Positions 8,374 to 16,566 of a stretch of DNA of 53,488 nucleotides are shown piece by piece. The stretch is taken from positions 1 through 53,488 of the forward strand of contig JAIMKT010000006.1 in the NCBI GenBank assembly GCA_020692245.1, read 5' to 3'. Within the stretch, counting starts at the first letter, position 1. Each line of letters starts with the position of its first letter. The position numbers and the translations under genes were made by a program. The notes below the pieces were generated by a model, which ran no database searches, was not told the origin of the DNA, and saw nothing but the letters and a program-made list of their open reading frames with translations. The DNA is from Microcoleus sp. GA_180221_E-2-1-MAG-45_12 (GTDB lineage Bacteria > Cyanobacteriota > Cyanobacteriia > Cyanobacteriales > JAAUUE01).

Positions 8374-9375
8374 TTATTCAGAGTCAAGATCATCTAAAGT
8401 TTGCCAGATGGTTTGCAAAAGGGGAGTTAAGCCTTCTCTGGCGGCGGCGGAGATCAGGAAAATGGGGGCCTGAGTGATTTGTTGAAATTGGGTGAGAATT
8501 TCTGCTTGGGTTTTGGCATCGATCGCATCAATTTTGTTTAGAGCCAGAATTTGGGGTCGATCGCTCAAATCGTGGTCATAGGCACTGAGTTCCGCTTGAA
8601 TGGTTTGATAATTTTCCATAGGTTGCTCGGCGGTGATATCTACCACGTGGAGCAAAAGTTTGGTGCGTTCAATGTGTCGCAGGAAATCATGCCCCAAGCC
8701 GATGCCTGTGTGCGCCCCTTCAATCAAACCGGGGATATCGGCAAACACCGTGCCATCCCCGCTAGGCTTTCGCACTACTCCTAGATTGGGGACAAGGGTT
8801 GTGAAGGGATAGTCGGCAATTTTGGGGCGGGCAGCAGAAATAGTCGAGATCAAAGTAGATTTCCCCGCATTGGGCAGACCAATAATTCCCACTTCTGCCA
8901 AGAGTTTAAGTTCAAGGCGGAGATTTTTCATTTCTCCTTCCAACCCCGGCAGGGCATAATCCGGCGCGCGGTTGCGATTGCTCAGGAAATATTTATTCCC
9001 CAAACCGCCCTTCCCACCCTTGGCAATGCACAGGACTTGCTGCGGATAAACAAGATCACCTAATAATTCGTCTGTGTCTCGATCGAACACCATTGTCCCA
9101 CAGGGAACTTCAATCAGGCGATCGGCTCCATTCGCCCCGGTGCAATTGTTGGGGCCACCCCTAGTTCCGTCCTCGGCTTTGAACTGGTGAGCATACTTAA
9201 AATCAATCAGGGTTTGTAAGTCTTCCACAGCAACTAAAACCACATCCCCGCCCTTGCCACCATTGCCCCCGGCTGGGCCCCCGGCTGGGACATATTTCTC
9301 TCGCCGAAAGGCCACAATCCCATCTCCACCCTTACCTGCTGCCACGGTAATTTCCACCTGATCGATAAATTGCAT
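8374..9375 (-). CDS. obg: Obg family GTPase (CgtA)
   Basis: An essential ribosome-associated GTPase involved in 50S maturation and stress response. The N-terminal glycine-rich Obg fold is clear ([20 protein letters not shown], then [14 protein letters not shown]; residues 1-158). The G domain follows with G1 [10 protein letters not shown]3 DIPGL, G4 NKID and a G5 region near ISAAA. At 333 residues it lacks the variable C-terminal OCT domain, as many cyanobacterial versions do. The start is fixed by the family-typical MQFIDQ. It ends 49 bases from the convergent TPR gene. Confidence 0.97.
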   Translation of the reverse strand: MQFIDQVEITVAAGKGGDGIVAFRREKYVPAGGPAGGNGGKGGDVVLVAVEDLQTLIDFKYAHQFKAEDGTRGGPNNCTGANGADRLIEVPCGTMVFDRDTDELLGDLVYPQQVLCIAKGGKGGLGNKYFLSNRNRAPDYALPGLEGEMKNLRLELKLLAEVGIIGLPNAGKSTLISTISAARPKIADYPFTTLVPNLGVVRKPSGDGTVFADIPGLIEGAHTGIGLGHDFLRHIERTKLLLHVVDITAEQPMENYQTIQAELSAYDHDLSDRPQILALNKIDAIDAKTQAEILTQFQQITQAPIFLISAAAREGLTPLLQTIWQTLDDLDSE

Positions 9376-9446
9376 AGGATAAAACTCACATAAAACTCAA
9401 CTAAAAATCAAATAACACTTAGATAAAACTCAAAATATAGTACAAA

Positions 9447-10148
9447 TTACTCTTGATCGGGAATGATAAATTTGTAACCCACGCCTCGCACTGTTTGAAT
9501 CATGGGTACTTGGCTGGGATCTATTTCTATTTTGCGGCGAATCTGCCCGATGTGGACATCAACTATTCTTTGCTCTCCTGTATATTCGTATTCCCACACT
9601 TCTTTGATTAATTCTTCCCGACGTAATACTCGACCGGGGTTAGTAGCTAAAAAGTACAATAAGTCAAACTCTAAGGTGGTGAGAGAAATTAGTTGATCGT
9701 TGACAGTTACTTCTCTTTTTTCGACGTCGATCGCCAGATTTCTGATAGTTAGACGTTTAGGGGGAGAAGGAATCACCGATCTTTGCCGCTTCAAGATAGC
9801 TCCCACTCGCCATTCTAATTCTTTGAGGGCAAAAGGTTTTGTGAGATAATCATCAGCCCCTTGGGAAAACCCTTTTTCTTTATCCGCCTCGTCCGTCCTA
9901 CTAGTCAACATCAGAACAAATACATCGGTATTACTTTGCATTTGCTCACACAGATTATAGCCGAGGGCATCGGGGAGGTTGACATCCAGAATCACCAGAT
10001 CTGGCTGAAATTCGGGAAATATAGTCATTGCTGTTTTGCCATCAGCAGCATCCCGCACCTTGTATTTACGGCTTAAAAAGCGCAAAACTAGGTTGCGAAT
10101 ACCGGGATCATCATCAACAATTAGAATTTTGGCAGGCTCCGTGGTCAT
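9447..10148 (-). CDS. OmpR-family two-component response regulator
   Basis: This is a DNA-binding response regulator: a receiver domain (residues 7-120) with the acidic pocket DDD (17-19 region), phosphoacceptor Asp in LVILDVNLPD, and the conserved Lys in LTKPF. It is followed by a winged-helix OmpR/PhoB domain (about 130-230) ending in MIQTVRGVGYKF. No histidine kinase gene lies next to it. It sits 71 bases before obg on the same strand, and about 250 bases after the LapA-like gene. The cyanobacterial OmpR family is large, so the regulon cannot be named from sequence. Confidence 0.93.
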   Translation of the reverse strand: MTTEPAKILIVDDDPGIRNLVLRFLSRKYKVRDAADGKTAMTIFPEFQPDLVILDVNLPDALGYNLCEQMQSNTDVFVLMLTSRTDEADKEKGFSQGADDYLTKPFALKELEWRVGAILKRQRSVIPSPPKRLTIRNLAIDVEKREVTVNDQLISLTTLEFDLLYFLATNPGRVLRREELIKEVWEYEYTGEQRIVDVHIGQIRRKIEIDPSQVPMIQTVRGVGYKFIIPDQE

Positions 10149-10302
10149 AACTTCATGGGGGGCAATGGACTTTTACTCGTTGGGAGAATAACTGACCTAA
10201 TGTGCATTTTAGGCTAAATAATGCCCGGATTGGGAATATCAGGAAAATATCAAGGAAATATTGGCAAAAGTTTATGCTAAACGATGAGGTTTTTGTAGTT
10301 TT

Positions 10303-10322
10303 TGTAGTAAGGACTTTAGTCG
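10303..10322. repeat. 20-base TGTAGTAA...CTTTAG repeat, copy 1
   Basis: A 20-base element beginning TGTAGTAAGG and continuing ACTTTAGTCG. The same element in opposite orientation, with small changes, occurs at 21685-21704 and 21774-21793. It is typical of small dispersed cyanobacterial repeats with a hairpin-like core. Confidence 0.5.
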
Positions 10323-10394
10323 CTATTAGTTGCTAGAAACTTTTTAGATATTCTCTAAATTGCCAAGCCCTAACTAGATAATTGCCGAGCCTAA

Positions 10395-10628
10395 CTATTT
10401 TCTAGCTCCCAAAAAACTGCCAACTTGCCAAATAATCGGACCGATCGCCCCCAAAATTACTCCCACCGCCACGACCAAAGCCAACAATACGCCTACAGGA
10501 ATTTGGATTGTTTCACCCCCCAAAAACTTTAGGGAAACCCCCGTCGCATTCTGCACAGCCACTACCGCCCCCAGGACGATCCAAGTCCCTAACAATAGAC
10601 TACTCAAGAGGTTACTAATTAGTTTCAT
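10395..10628 (-). CDS. small LapA-like membrane protein (DUF1049)
   Basis: A 77-residue protein with two hydrophobic segments (about 9-27 and 43-70) joined by a short loop (VSLKFLGGETIQIPVG). The pattern of helix, N-A-x-x-V-x-L-x-F-L loop and a second helix starting P-V-G-V-L-L-A fits the LapA/DUF1049 family, linked in proteobacteria to lipopolysaccharide assembly. It follows the CHASE2 cyclase by nine bases and is probably co-transcribed, which hints at an envelope role for the cluster. The ATG at 10628 is the only sensible start. Confidence 0.7.
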   Translation of the reverse strand: MKLISNLLSSLLLGTWIVLGAVVAVQNATGVSLKFLGGETIQIPVGVLLALVVAVGVILGAIGPIIWQVGSFLGARK

Positions 10629-10637
10629 TATTACGTT

Positions 10638-13061
10638 TCAATGGGGTTGGCAGGATTTGTAGAGTTGATTTAGGGCTACTTCCATGGGCGGCGGCAGGGC
10701 GGTGAAGGCAATGGAGAAGCTACTATTTTCTAGATTTTGCTCTAATACCTTAGCATAGATATCTTCTTGGGTGAGGTCAGGATTAGGCAGGTGTAGGTTT
10801 AACTTAATATTGGTGAACATGGGATGGGTTGTGGGGCTTTTAATTTCTGCCGTGCCATAACCTAAACGGATCAAGGTGGCGGGGATGGTATGGGTGCTAA
10901 TATCTTTATCTTCAAGGACAGAGTAGGAGAGGTCGATCGGCTCCGACAGGGGGTAGAGAATTTCTTCTAGGCGATCGGGGAGTGCTAAATTATATTTGCC
11001 GCCCAGACCCTGCACTGCATAAATATTAATTGGCTCTTTAACTCCCTTGGGATTAACCTGTTGACAGTTAAGGACTTTAATTTCAGGAACTGCTCGGTAG
11101 GTAGATTCAGAGACTAAGATCTGCCCGGCTGTGGTGTAGGACTCAATTCGGTAGGTCAAATTCACTTGACTGCCCACCACTCCATACTTAGCCCGTTTCG
11201 CCGAGCCAATATTGCCCACCACCACTTCGCCAGTATTAATGCCAATGCCCATTTTTAGGGTTGATAAGCCGAGTTTCTGGACTTGGGCAAAGCTCAATGA
11301 CCTTAATTCTTGGTTGACCTGTTCCATGGCTAATTGCATGGCGATCGCACAGGCTACGGCTCGTTGGGGATCATCTGCTCTCTGCATGGGCGCCCCAAAC
11401 AGCACCAAAATTCCATCCCCCATAAATTCATCGATCGTTCCTTGGTAGGCGGTAATAATCTCTGCCATGGTTCCTAGGTAAAGATTGAGAACTTGGACGA
11501 CATCTTCTGGGGGTAATCTCTCAGCAAGGGCTGTAAAACCCCGGAGGTCGGAAGTGAGGATGGTAATCAAGCGGCGATCGCCCCCCAATTTAATGCCGTC
11601 GGGATTTTCAAGGAGAGTAGCCACCACATCATCGGTCAGGTAGCGCCCAAAGGTAGCCCGGATATCCCCGGCGGTTTTGGCAATGTAGGCAGTGATGCTC
11701 AGGGAGGAACCCCAGAGGGCAAGGATGGGCGGGACAAGGGGAACCCAGAGGGCAAATTGAAAGCAGCCATAGCTAAATAAAACTAAACCAAGGGTGGCGA
11801 TCGCCAGATGACTACTTTGGAAAATTCCCTGCCATCTTTGCCATCTTTGCCATCTTTGATGCTGAGAGTGGTTACTCCGAAGCCCTGAGCTTGCCGGAGC
11901 CTCTCCTAGAGAAGGAAACCCCGGCTCTCTGTAGGACTTTGGAGAAGCATTGCGTTGGCTCCACGTCAAAATTCCCCCCACCAGAGACCAGCTAATAATC
12001 CAGAGAATTTCTTGGGCTTCCGTCCAACTCCTCAATACTGGTCGATCGCCCATGGCTCCATCAATCATTTGGCTGGCAATCTGGGCATGAATTTCTACCC
12101 CCGACATGCGTTGAGGAATTCCCACCAAGGTACTACTAAAAGGTGTAGAGTGCAGGTCATTGAGACTGACAGCACTGGCTCCAAGGAGAACTACTTTGCC
12201 AGTGAAGAAACCGGGAGGAATTTTGTTTTCTTGGACATCGGTCATGGTGATGCGGGGAAAGCTGCCCTTGCCACCCCGATAATTGAGAATTAATTGGTAG
12301 CCTTGATCGTTAACCTGAGTATAGGCTCCATCATTTTTATTGAAGGGGATCAGCCGCAAATTACCTAGACGGTACTCCCGCTTTGTCTGGTCGATTAGTT
12401 CTGGGAGTATATTCTGTTGTCCGAGGTATTGCAAGGCAAGTTTTACCCCAAAGCCATCTAGGAATTGTCCTTGAGCTGCTTTTGGTTCAATTTTTGAGGC
12501 AATTTGTGATTCTGTGATGGGAATAGAGAGGTAAAAACGGCGGATTTTACCATCGGGATCGTTAATGAAATCATTGGCTCCCACTTGCTCTGGATAGGGG
12601 AGGGCGGGGGGAGCCTTGACTCGATCGGGAGCTACTTTTTTAATCCCGAATAAATTTGGTGTAGTCTGCATAAACTGAGTGAGTTCTGCATGACCGGGTT
12701 CCACGGGCAAATCTCGATAGATATCTAAACCAAGGGCGGTGGGTTTTTGGGCTTGAATATTTTGGAGAATTTGTAATAATTGTTGATCAGACAGGGGCCA
12801 GCGTTGTAATCCTTGGATGTCTTCTTCGGTAATGTCTACAATCACCACCCGTGTTTCTGGGGTTGTATTCCCCCGGAGAATGAATAGTTGATCTAGGGCT
12901 GCCAGTTCCCATGATTGCAAAATCCCTACGGCTCGTAAGCCCAGCACCACGATCGCCACACTAGGAGCCGTAATCAGCACTCCCCGCCACTGCCATGCAA
13001 TTTTCTGGAGTTTAGCCCTTAAGGTTTCAATCATGGGGGTTGTGTAGTAAAGATAGATCAT
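10638..13061 (-). CDS. CHASE2-domain class III nucleotide cyclase
   Basis: A membrane sensor: an N-terminal transmembrane helix (about 30-50), an extracytoplasmic CHASE2 domain (about 50-340), transmembrane segments (about 345-367, 417-437, 440-458), and a cytoplasmic class III cyclase domain (about 490-690). The metal-binding Asp residues are in TSDLRGFT and FMGDGI. The two purine-selecting positions are E545 (usually Lys in adenylate cyclases) and S631 in VVGSQVN (usually Asp), so ATP specificity is uncertain. A low-complexity insert with WQRWQRWQ lies between membrane segments. The start may instead be 13034 (Met10); no strong ribosome-binding site decides. The DUF928 gene upstream and the LapA-like gene downstream form a likely operon. 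Confidence 0.9.
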   Translation of the reverse strand: MIYLYYTTPMIETLRAKLQKIAWQWRGVLITAPSVAIVVLGLRAVGILQSWELAALDQLFILRGNTTPETRVVIVDITEEDIQGLQRWPLSDQQLLQILQNIQAQKPTALGLDIYRDLPVEPGHAELTQFMQTTPNLFGIKKVAPDRVKAPPALPYPEQVGANDFINDPDGKIRRFYLSIPITESQIASKIEPKAAQGQFLDGFGVKLALQYLGQQNILPELIDQTKREYRLGNLRLIPFNKNDGAYTQVNDQGYQLILNYRGGKGSFPRITMTDVQENKIPPGFFTGKVVLLGASAVSLNDLHSTPFSSTLVGIPQRMSGVEIHAQIASQMIDGAMGDRPVLRSWTEAQEILWIISWSLVGGILTWSQRNASPKSYREPGFPSLGEAPASSGLRSNHSQHQRWQRWQRWQGIFQSSHLAIATLGLVLFSYGCFQFALWVPLVPPILALWGSSLSITAYIAKTAGDIRATFGRYLTDDVVATLLENPDGIKLGGDRRLITILTSDLRGFTALAERLPPEDVVQVLNLYLGTMAEIITAYQGTIDEFMGDGILVLFGAPMQRADDPQRAVACAIAMQLAMEQVNQELRSLSFAQVQKLGLSTLKMGIGINTGEVVVGNIGSAKRAKYGVVGSQVNLTYRIESYTTAGQILVSESTYRAVPEIKVLNCQQVNPKGVKEPINIYAVQGLGGKYNLALPDRLEEILYPLSEPIDLSYSVLEDKDISTHTIPATLIRLGYGTAEIKSPTTHPMFTNIKLNLHLPNPDLTQEDIYAKVLEQNLENSSFSIAFTALPPPMEVALNQLYKSCQPH
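11832..11858. repeat. 9-base triplet repeat within the cyclase gene
   Basis: CCATCTTTG occurs three times head to tail (11832-11840, 11841-11849, 11850-11858), in frame, and encodes the WQRWQRWQ stretch. It borders a segment (about 11865-11950) resembling a dispersed cyanobacterial element containing AGCCTCTCCTAGAGAAGG. Together they form an insertion between two membrane helices. Confidence 0.8.
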
Positions 13062-13129
13062 TCATTTATTAAATTAATTAAGTAGATGAATGCCCCCAAT
13101 TAACAACAAAAGTAAACTAAATTATTTCC

Positions 13130-13921
13130 TTACCTGCTAGCCCCTGGGTTATGAGTTGGAGAAATAGCTGTGATCATTGGAGCTTCGATGATCGCCCCTA
13201 GACCAACGGAATTGAGGAGAAGTTCCCAGTTGGCGGGGTTGGTAGTCCGCAGAGTGGCAGCAGTGGCAAGGAGATCATACCATATCCCATAATCTGCATA
13301 GATCTGGGAGCGATCGCTATCACTGGTAGCCGTCTGTAATTTACTACTTAATTCGGAACTAGCGGCAATTCTCCGCACAAAACCGCCCACGATCGGATTT
13401 CGACTTGTAACCGATAGCTGAGAGTTAGTTTGGACTTCAAAATACCAATTATAGAGTTTATCTATTTGTAACGTCTTACCCGCAATCATCGGTAGGTCGA
13501 TCGCCACAATCCCTCCGGCGGCTGGAAGAGTAACTGTTTCCTCATAGATAAGCTCTCCTTCAGCATCATCCACTAAATAAAACTTAATAGCATGGGGCAT
13601 TTGGGCAGGAACGTAGAGGAAAAAAGTAGGAGTTTCACTCAGAGTTTGTCCCCAAAGATCATTAGTCTCTTGATCCCTTGGCACAAGAGGAATAATACTA
13701 TTCCCCGAAATGGAACTCTCGCCGCCACCCCTAGGCGAATTCTCCCTACTACTTGGGGGGGCCCCTCGATCGGGCGGTTGGAAGGTTTGGGCGAGTAATA
13801 TTCTCTGTTCCCCAGCGATCGCTCGGAGATTTGAGCTAGTCAGCAGAGAGAAGATGGTTAAAGGTGCTAGTAAAGATACTAGGGGTAACATCCCTAAAGA
13901 TAAAATTGATTTGCGATGCAT
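13130..13921 (-). CDS. DUF928 domain secreted protein
   Basis: The protein has a signal peptide (residues 1-36, hydrophobic core LPLVSLLAPLTIFSLL), a Pro/Ser/Gly-rich linker (45-75) and a DUF928 domain (about 80-250). Recognisable family words are the GQTLSETPTFFLYVP region, VDLAEGE-like VDDAEGE, YNWYFEV, and YDLLATAA. In cyanobacteria DUF928 genes frequently sit beside CHASE2-sensor genes, as here, and are thought to act outside the membrane, though the molecular role is not known. AGGAG precedes the ATG at 13921. The gene ends 69 bases before the cyclase, so the two are likely co-transcribed. Confidence 0.85.
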   Translation of the reverse strand: MHRKSILSLGMLPLVSLLAPLTIFSLLTSSNLRAIAGEQRILLAQTFQPPDRGAPPSSRENSPRGGGESSISGNSIIPLVPRDQETNDLWGQTLSETPTFFLYVPAQMPHAIKFYLVDDAEGELIYEETVTLPAAGGIVAIDLPMIAGKTLQIDKLYNWYFEVQTNSQLSVTSRNPIVGGFVRRIAASSELSSKLQTATSDSDRSQIYADYGIWYDLLATAATLRTTNPANWELLLNSVGLGAIIEAPMITAISPTHNPGASR

Positions 13922-14190
13922 AAATAAACTCCTGATAATATGTGAAGTCTTAACCCTGAAGTTTTTAACATTTCTAGTTAATTCAGCAAGTTGACCCCAA
14001 GCAATTCCCGAAAAATGCCAAATAAAAACGCTAGATATTGCTAGATATATTTAACTCCAGTCATTCCTGATTTTGATTAGTAGTTAGTTGCTCTTGCTTG
14101 GCTGCAATTTCCATTACCATAATTTTAGTCGTAGTTCTAGATTTGAGATACCATAGGTGCTAGACATAGGAAACCGTGAGGGTGAAAATT

Positions 14191-14616
14191 ATGAAAAAAC
14201 TCTTGACTACAGCGACATTGCTTTTAACTGGTGGGCTGATGATCCCCGCGATCGCCCCCGCCGCCCAGGCCCAATTTGATGATCGATCGAGCTTTACTCC
14301 CGTCGTTGTCGAATCCATCCCCCGCCGCTTTGAGCGAGCCTTCTTCCAAAACTCTGGAGACTTCTACCTCAACCGGACAATTCCCCGGCAAGTCCAGTTT
14401 ATATTTGGCATCGGCTATCCCGAAAATGAAATCCAAGATGATGCCAACATTATCAATGGTCTCTATCGGCAACTTTCTGACCAGCAAAATAGCAGCGATC
14501 CTATCCTCCGGAGTCCAGATATCCGTAACCCCTACGATACTTCTATTCAGGCGGTGCCCAACTCTTCTGGCTTCACCCAAGGCGGATTCACTCTAGAAAC
14601 CCCTAGTTTCCGCTAA
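14191..14616 (+). CDS. small secreted protein of unknown function
   Basis: A 141-residue protein starting MKKLLTTATLLLTGG with a clear signal peptide ending near AAQAQ (about residue 28). The mature part is 110 residues, acidic and polar, rich in Asn, Gln and Ser, with no cysteine and no transmembrane segment. The GAGGGTG at 14178-14184 is a good ribosome-binding site for the ATG at 14191; the GTG at 14176 lies upstream of it and is unlikely. I do not recognise the family. It lies just upstream of the CAU tRNA on the opposite strand. Confidence 0.65.
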   Translation: MKKLLTTATLLLTGGLMIPAIAPAAQAQFDDRSSFTPVVVESIPRRFERAFFQNSGDFYLNRTIPRQVQFIFGIGYPENEIQDDANIINGLYRQLSDQQNSSDPILRSPDIRNPYDTSIQAVPNSSGFTQGGFTLETPSFR

Positions 14617-14708
14617 ATTAATCTCATAAATTAATCTTCACCAAATCAATCTCCAAGAATAGATTCAGAAAAATCACCCCAGAAATTAATCTCAGGGAAA
14701 GGAATGAA

Positions 14709-14781
14709 TCGGCAGTGCAGGAGTTGAACCTGCCTAGCACGAATTATGAGTTCGTTGCCTAAACCGCTCGGCCAACTGCCG
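14709..14781 (-). tRNA. tRNA with CAU anticodon (probably Ile2, otherwise elongator Met)
   Basis: A 73-base cloverleaf on the minus strand. The acceptor stem CGGCAGT pairs perfectly with ACTGCCG. The D stem is GCC/GGC, the anticodon stem ACGAA/TTCGT with loop CTCATAA (anticodon CAT), and the T stem GCAGG/CCTGC with loop TTCAACT. The discriminator is A. It is not the initiator, since position 1 pairs normally and the anticodon stem lacks three G-C pairs. The D-arm and loop look more like the chloroplast tRNA-Ile(CAU) read through lysidine than elongator Met, but the identity needs TilS determinants. CCA is not encoded. Confidence 0.9.
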
Positions 14782-14811
14782 TTTTCTTAATTAATCATAT
14801 ACTACTAGTCC

Positions 14812-15459
14812 ATGCGTTTCAATCTTACAGTTGTTCTTACTTTATTACTGCTAACAATCATGGGTGGGGCTGGTGTTGCCACGGCTATGTGGGGTTTTAA
14901 GATGGGGGATGAAGCCCTCAAAGGTATCTCTACCCCCGATGCCCGACCGATTAAAAAGCCAGTGAATGGCAGTAAAGTGGCAACAGGTGGTGAAGGCTTA
15001 ATGTTTTTGCGGGAAGAGGATATTCTTGCTAAGGTGAAGGCAGATATTGAAGCTAAGGGAGGAGCAAAAGAAGTTCCAGCCCCGGTAGAAGTCAAACCTG
15101 TTTCTGCCCCAGCCAACTTTCCCCTCAGCACCAAAAGCCAAGGCGTTTCTCTCGATATCGATGGAGTCAGCCAGAGTGGTAGCTCAGTGATTTTAGAAGT
15201 TCGTCTCCGCAATGAAGGCTCGGCATCTGTGAGATTTCTCTACAGTTTTCTGAGTTTGACGGATGATCAGGGGCGGGCTTTGAGTGGTGTTACCCAAGGA
15301 TTACCGGGGGAATTTCCACCAACAGGGGAAGAATATCGAGGCAAGATTAGTATGCCGATCGCCCTCCTTGGAGATGCCAAATCTGTATCCCTTTCCCTTG
15401 CCGATTATCCCGATCAACGAGTCCAACTCCGAGTGAATGATATTTCCCTAGCACGCTGA
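14812..15459 (+). CDS. membrane-anchored protein of unknown function
   Basis: A 215-residue protein with one N-terminal hydrophobic helix (about 5-28) and a charged stretch, then a Pro/Val-rich linker and a predicted beta-rich C-terminal domain (about 110-215) with alternating hydrophobic strands (SVILEVRLRNEGSASVRFLY). That domain resembles the immunoglobulin-like/DUF-type extracellular domains of cyanobacterial unknown proteins but has no motif I can name. No strong ribosome-binding site is visible. It starts 30 bases from the tRNA on the other strand and is followed by the DUF1350 gene. Confidence 0.65.
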   Translation: MRFNLTVVLTLLLLTIMGGAGVATAMWGFKMGDEALKGISTPDARPIKKPVNGSKVATGGEGLMFLREEDILAKVKADIEAKGGAKEVPAPVEVKPVSAPANFPLSTKSQGVSLDIDGVSQSGSSVILEVRLRNEGSASVRFLYSFLSLTDDQGRALSGVTQGLPGEFPPTGEEYRGKISMPIALLGDAKSVSLSLADYPDQRVQLRVNDISLAR

Positions 15460-15508
15460 GGTATTTGGATCTAATCCCCAAACCTGATCCCAACAGCTAC
15501 TCCCAACA

Positions 15509-15550
15509 ATTGATATTTGATAACTGTTAGCTGTTAACTGATAACTATAA
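15509..15550. repeat. AACTG-type iterated repeat
   Basis: Short iterated units such as GATAACTGTTAGCTGTTAACTG occur here; they resemble the ACAGTTATCAGT-type repeats at the window start and near 25.03 kb. No gene content. Confidence 0.5.
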
Positions 15551-15559
15551 ATTAGCCCT

Positions 15560-16486
15560 ATGAATTGGCAAGAAGTGTCTGGTAATTGGGTGTTAATTCC
15601 CCGCAATCCCTTGGGGATCATCCATTTTTTGGGGGGAGCTTTTGTTGCCACTGCCCCTCAGCTTACCTATCGTTGGCTGTTGGAAAATTTGGCTAACCAA
15701 GGTTATGCAGTTATTGCCAATCCCTTTGTGAATACTCTGGATCATCTGGCGATCGCTCAATCGGTGCTGAAGAGTTTTGAATTCACCCTCGAAAAGCTCC
15801 GGGATCAGGGGGCGATTCGCAAACGCTACTTGCCTGTTTATGGCTTGGGTCACAGTCTGGGATGTAAATTACATTTATTGATCGGGACTATGCAGGGAGT
15901 CGATCGAGCCGGAAATATTTTAATTTCTTTTAATAACTTTTCTGCCAATAAAGCTATTCCTTTTATTGAGCAATTTAACCAATTTAATCAAGAATGGAAT
16001 AAGCGATCGAATCTTCCCAAAACTACTCCTGATACCACCAATTCACCGCCAACTAATCCCAAATCTAATAATTCTAACTTCCCCAACTTCAACTTTGCAA
16101 TACCAGATTTATCTAGTTTTAATTCTGGGTTTAATTCTAGATTGAATGTAGAGTTTACACCTACACCGGAAGAGACAAAAGAAATTATTAGCGAGTCCTA
16201 CCAAATCCGCCGGAACTTGTTAGTGAAATTCCTCAAAGATGATATTGATCAAACTAGAGAAATCTTTAATATTCTAGATCAGCTATTTCCAGAAATGGTG
16301 ACTGTGAAGCGTCTTTCTGGAACCCATGTCACCCCGATCGCCCAAGATATTCCTTGGCAAGCTGGCAAAGATTTTACACCCTTCGATGCCCTTGGACAGT
16401 GGGTAAAACAGGAATTGGTCTATAAAGAGATCACCCAACTAAAACAAGAAATTCTGCGTTGGCTTAACCCTAGCATTAGATTCTAA
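15560..16486 (+). CDS. DUF1350 family alpha/beta-hydrolase-like protein
   Basis: A cyanobacterial and plastid family with an alpha/beta-hydrolase fold. The likely nucleophile elbow is GLGHSLGCKLH (G-H-S-L-G). Preceding conserved regions include IHFLGGAFV and ANPFV. Residues about 150-200 are a low-complexity stretch rich in Asn, Ser and Pro that interrupts the fold and looks like a linker insertion. The C-terminal part (200-308) resumes the domain and ends in WLNPSIRF. Its enzyme activity is not known. ATG at 15560 is the only reasonable start. Confidence 0.85.
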   Translation: MNWQEVSGNWVLIPRNPLGIIHFLGGAFVATAPQLTYRWLLENLANQGYAVIANPFVNTLDHLAIAQSVLKSFEFTLEKLRDQGAIRKRYLPVYGLGHSLGCKLHLLIGTMQGVDRAGNILISFNNFSANKAIPFIEQFNQFNQEWNKRSNLPKTTPDTTNSPPTNPKSNNSNFPNFNFAIPDLSSFNSGFNSRLNVEFTPTPEETKEIISESYQIRRNLLVKFLKDDIDQTREIFNILDQLFPEMVTVKRLSGTHVTPIAQDIPWQAGKDFTPFDALGQWVKQELVYKEITQLKQEILRWLNPSIRF

Positions 16487-16566
16487 AGATTAAGATTGTA
16501 GAATTTAATTAGATGTGAAGATTTAGAAGTTTACTAGATACAAACTAGACATAAATATATTAACAA

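Noticed and set aside
14805-15212. 135-codon frame opposite the anchored unknown protein
   Set aside because: It is a reverse-frame shadow of the 14812 gene, which has an N-terminal helix and a domain.
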